From contig NC_089991.1 in the NCBI RefSeq assembly GCF_036417845.1, positions 10,979,001 through 11,043,000 of the forward strand: 64,000 bases of DNA, given 5' to 3'. The notes below the pieces were generated by a model, which did no database searches, had not been told where the DNA came from, and saw nothing but the letters and a program-made list of their open reading frames with translations. The position numbers and the translations under genes are program-made. Source of the DNA: Apteryx mantelli (Eukaryota > Chordata > Aves > Apterygiformes > Apterygidae). This document shows positions 60,865 through 64,000 of the stretch, piece by piece. Each line of letters starts with the position of its first letter. The stretch's first letter is position 1.

Positions 60865-60980
60865 CTCCGTGCTGTGCCCCCCGCGCAGACCAGCTAATGG
60901 AAAACCCGGGACAGAAACCTCCATGACCCTTCCTCCTTCTGCTCTTCACCTTTGCAGCCAGTGCACAAGCACGGAGGGAC
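60865..60980 (-). other. CYFIP2: Candidate CYFIP2 5' non-coding exon A
   Basis: On the minus strand a GC-rich stretch ends in CGGAG|GTAAGC, a near-perfect donor. A TATA-like ATTATACAAG lies about 30 bp upstream of the proposed start. The next strong acceptor is that of coding exon 1 at 60137, giving a 0.7-kb intron. The 5' end is approximate. Confidence 0.35.
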
Positions 60981-61394
60981 GACTGCCGTCATGCCGGCAG
61001 AGCTCTTGTATAATCAGAGCCACAGGGCTTCCCTAGTTAATACCTAATCCGTGTGCAAGAGCTGTGGCCGACCTACAGTGCGTCTCCCAGAAAATTGCCC
61101 AGCTGGATTTAAACATTTGCAGCGACAGAGAACTTGCTTTAATATTGATGTGTTCTACTAGAAAATCCCTCCCCCTGCCCCAAAAGTGCACCTTATTTCC
61201 CGTCAGAGCCTGCCTGGTTTCAAATGTGATCACTGAGTTTTTTCACCTTTGCCTGCAAGACAGTAGAGCTCTTTACTACCCGAGTTTCCATCAAGATACT
61301 TACAGGTTTCAATGTAACCACCCTGCAACCTTCTCCTTTGCTACACGAAGCAGTTGGGGCTCTTTGACTGCCTCATTATAAAGCATATCTCCCA

Positions 61395-61650
61395 ATCCTT
61401 TAATCATCTCTCGCTTTTTTCAGACCTTGGACCAATTTTGCAACTTTTTTGCTGAAGTGTGGGCACCATAGCTAGGCACATGATTCCAGCGGTGTCTGCA
61501 CAAGCACCAAATACAAAATCAGCATAACGTCCCCTCTTACACACAATCACAGCAGCTCTCTTGGCCACAGCTGCTCCATAGGCACTCATATTCAGCTGAT
61601 TATCTGCCGCAATTCCCTAATTCCCTCAGGTCCTTTATTATTATTATTAT
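61395..61650 (-). repeat. Decayed CR1 LINE fragment
   Basis: The plus strand reads like antisense avian CR1 in consistent order: GTGTGGGCACCATAGCTAGG, ATGATTCCAGCGGTGTCTGC, CTCTTGGCCACAGCTGCTCC, then ATTCAGCTGATTATCTGCC...CTCAGGTCCTTT. This matches the usual CR1 phrases for dominant-negative-free consensus text such as ACTCCAGATGTGGCCTCACC and GGCCTTCTTGGCCAC. It is diverged, hence old. Confidence 0.6.
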
Positions 61651-61654
61651 TATT
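61635..61654. repeat. (TTA)n microsatellite
   Basis: Close to seven TTA units at the end of the CR1 fragment. Confidence 0.9.
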
Positions 61655-63060
61655 GAGTCACTGTTTCCCAGAATATAAGTTTGCCTTTCACATCCAGCAC
61701 CAGGAGCATGGAAGGACGAGGATTTCGGCATGTCCATAGATAGACACGCAGGCACCCGGCGAGGAACACAGCCAAGGGGGATGCCCGTGGCGTGCAGTCC
61801 CAAGGCAGCTCCGTGCTGCGGGAAGAGAGGGCCGAGCCTGCCACCGTGCCTTTTGCCATCATCGCCGCCTGCGTGCACGGGCAGCAAGAAAACGCATGAG
61901 CCTGGCAGAACCTGTTCCACCTCCACAGCTGCCACCCTGAGGTACCAGGCAGCTGAGAAACCGGCTCAGTTATCTGCAGCTGAAGAGCATAAAGTAAGCG
62001 TTTGGGGAAGAAAAATCTCATACAGCCCCTTCCCTGCTTGCTCAAATTTCTGCTTCTTCCTCCATCCCCTTTTGCTAAAATTGTTTCCTGTTACAAATTA
62101 TAGCAACTGTCAAAACCGGTCATTACGTGCAGGCATGCCGAAGTCGGAAACAGCTTCCTCCCTGCCTCAGAGAGCACCGAGCGCGGCTCTGCACAAAGTG
62201 GTGCCGCTCAGCCTGCCCAGTCCAGGGACTTTCTGGGCTTTCCACTGCCCATCATGCAACATCATCCTCCAGCGCCCTCAAGACTGTCCTCTGGGTGCCC
62301 AAAGCAACACCCCTTGCACTCACTTTTGCCTACATAGTTCAGGCTTGGGAAGGCAAAACCCCTCCATTTCCTACATCTGAGGATTGGGGGTGTTTGCTTG
62401 GGCTCATTCATCATTTTTCTGAAAGTCAAATTCGAAGGCCACTTGTGCAATTTGTCAGTAGTCTCCTAAAATCAAAGACCCCTCTCCAATAACTGTGTGG
62501 CACAAAACGAACGTATTTATTGCTATTATTTGTGCCACACAGGGGGATATGTTTCCAAACGCAGCATCAGAGTTCTGCCGTTCCAAGCAGCGCAGAAACG
62601 CCTAAGAGCAAGAGAGTTTCTGCCCCGAAGATCTTACCATCACATACAGGAAGAGGGACAGCATGTAGAAATAACACACAGAAAAGGAAGCACAAAGCAA
62701 CAGCGAGGGAGCAGTGCAATCGGCGGTGGCACAACCCACTCCGTGTGTTGCCACTGCCGAGCTGAGTGTGAGCACCAGGGTCCAGATGGAAAAAATACGC
62801 GAGCTTTGCGGGTTGAACTGATGAGTCTTCACTACAAAGTCCTTGGGAGTCACTGGAGAAAGACTCCAAGTTTCACCTCTAAGGTTCTTAGGGACGACAG
62901 TGAAACCGAAGGAGATGAGGGAAAATGCGGGGTCTGCCAGGACTTTTCCCGGGTCTCATGCCCACTGCACACAGCGGCAGACAGGCACCTTCACGACTGG
63001 TCTCTGCCACAGACCCGACACCGCGCTGCCCACTTTCCCCCAAAGGTTTCCAAAACGGAC
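61655..63060. other. 5' flank of CYFIP2, no gene recognised
   Basis: Long plus-strand open frames start in this stretch (61730-62380 and 62497-63426; the second continues into the CpG island), but they have low-complexity, CpG-biased composition and no recognisable family. I treat them as chance. Confidence 0.5.
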
Positions 63061-63350
63061 ACGTCAGAGCTGGCAACAGCAGCCAACCCTCGACTCGGCG
63101 ACGCGCGGCGCATCCGCCAGCCAGCACTGCCCCACGCGAGCTGCGGGCGCACTCTGGCCGGGACGGTGGGGGACGGGGGGCCACCAGGGCCGGCTGCCTT
63201 ATGGAGAGGGGCCCGGGCAGCGTGGCGCGGCACGGCCTTGTGCTGGCGGTGCTTTGCCGACGGCGCTTCCCATGCCGGCCGCGCCGCCGAGAGCAGGTCA
63301 CAGCAGTGCGCGCAGAGACGGGGCTTTTGGGTTTCGCTAGCACGTGCACA
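63060..63350 (-). promoter_or_regulatory. CYFIP2: CpG island, candidate CYFIP2 promoter
   Basis: The densest CpG block in the right-hand part of the window, about 3 kb upstream of the CYFIP2 start codon. No strong minus-strand donor was found directly within it, so its exon is undefined. It could also serve a transcript running the other way. Confidence 0.4.
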
Positions 63351-63887
63351 GCAAGGCGAGGCTTGCTTTTGCTTCTTCACGCAGGAAATATATCCTGCCT
63401 GCGTGGATGTAAACACAGCCATGTAGGCTGCTAAAAGCAGCCGCTGAAAATTGTTTTTTTTCTGCATATCCTGCCACTGATCAGAGAAGCGAAAGTCCCT
63501 TCGGCCCTGTGCGTTTCGGTAAAACTGCTGAACGTGAGCCTGGCAGGACCTAACACCACCCCAGCAAGAACCTTTTTCATCTTGGAGTGCCCAAAAGGTA
63601 GTTTATAGTATTGTGCATTTTTCAGTTACCACATGCACTTTAAAACCACGGCCAGGTCCCCTTGTCAAAAGCCACCGAACTGTCACACTGTCCTTTCCCC
63701 GCTTCTCCTCCGCGATGACACCCGCAAAACCCCAGACAGCGGAGACCCAGCTGGAGCACTGCAATTGCTGCTTCCCCTGCTAATTGCTGTAGCTAATTAG
63801 ACCTGCCCATGCCTTCTGTCTGCCTGCTACATAAACTTCCTTGTTTCATCTTATATCTGAGCTGCAAGGCCTTTGGCAGTCTCTTAC

Positions 63888-63936
63888 CGTTTATAAAGCA
63901 GAATGACTCGCACAAAGGGATTCAGGCTTCTCGGCG
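63888..63936 (-). other. Candidate 49-bp exon upstream of CYFIP2
   Basis: On the minus strand a strong pyrimidine tract and acceptor (CTCTTCTTCCCGCAG) is followed 49 bp later by a strong donor (AAACG|GTAAGAG). It could be a 5' UTR exon of CYFIP2 spliced to 60136, or an exon of another minus-strand transcript. One frame is open, but the peptide is not recognised. Confidence 0.3.
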
Positions 63937-64000
63937 CTGCGGGAAGAAGAGACGAGTTCACGTAAACACACTGCCAAAACGCAGCCAGCAGGTGATACTC

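Noticed and set aside
61730-62380. Plus-strand open frame of 216 codons
   Set aside because: No recognisable family and no splice context; its composition looks like chance in GC-rich flank.
62497-63426. Plus-strand open frame of 309 codons, the longest in the window
   Set aside because: Much of it crosses a CpG island where stop codons are rare. Its composition is Arg/Ala/Gly-rich, there is no recognisable domain, and overlapping frames on both strands are also open.

Overview
This is a vertebrate nuclear locus, most likely from a bird. The evidence is: multi-exon genes with GT-AG introns; short introns (a 30-exon coding region in 48 kb); a decayed CR1 LINE fragment and several ancient MIR-like SINE remnants; and isolated CpG islands. 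There are no operons, CRISPR arrays, insertion sequences or phage genes. Gene order and orientation match the human 5q33 neighbourhood (CYFIP2, with FNDC9 nested, followed by NIPAL4).

Layout, left to right. 1-2.2 kb: a CpG island with a probable first coding exon of NIPAL4 on the minus strand, flanked by a degenerate C-rich minisatellite. 2.2-7.9 kb: intergenic DNA with simple repeats and a MIR-like relic. 7.9-11.9 kb: the probable CYFIP2 3' UTR, with two candidate poly(A) signals. 11,866-60,112: the complete coding region of CYFIP2 on the minus strand. I resolved 30 coding exons by splice site and reading frame; they sum to exactly 1,253 codons, the length of the shorter human isoform. The 9.9-kb intron 22 holds FNDC9 on the plus strand (221 codons) and several CpG-dense blocks, one with a TATA box. 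60.1-64 kb: candidate 5' non-coding exons, an old CR1 fragment and a CpG island that may be a CYFIP2 promoter.

How the genes relate. CYFIP2 is the Rac1-sensing subunit of the WAVE regulatory complex, which controls Arp2/3 actin branching, and it also binds FMRP. FNDC9 is a small membrane protein with one fibronectin type III domain. It is transcribed against CYFIP2, and its likely poly(A) site falls beside the splice donor of CYFIP2 exon 22. NIPAL4 belongs to the NIPA magnesium-transporter family.

Most interesting observations: the genomic AAG codon at Lys320, the known A-to-I recoding (K/E) position of CYFIP2, followed by a GC- and CA-rich stretch with Z-DNA-like runs; a GC-AG intron; the antisense nested FNDC9; and a TATA-containing CpG island inside intron 22. 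I found no evidence of a wholly new biological system.
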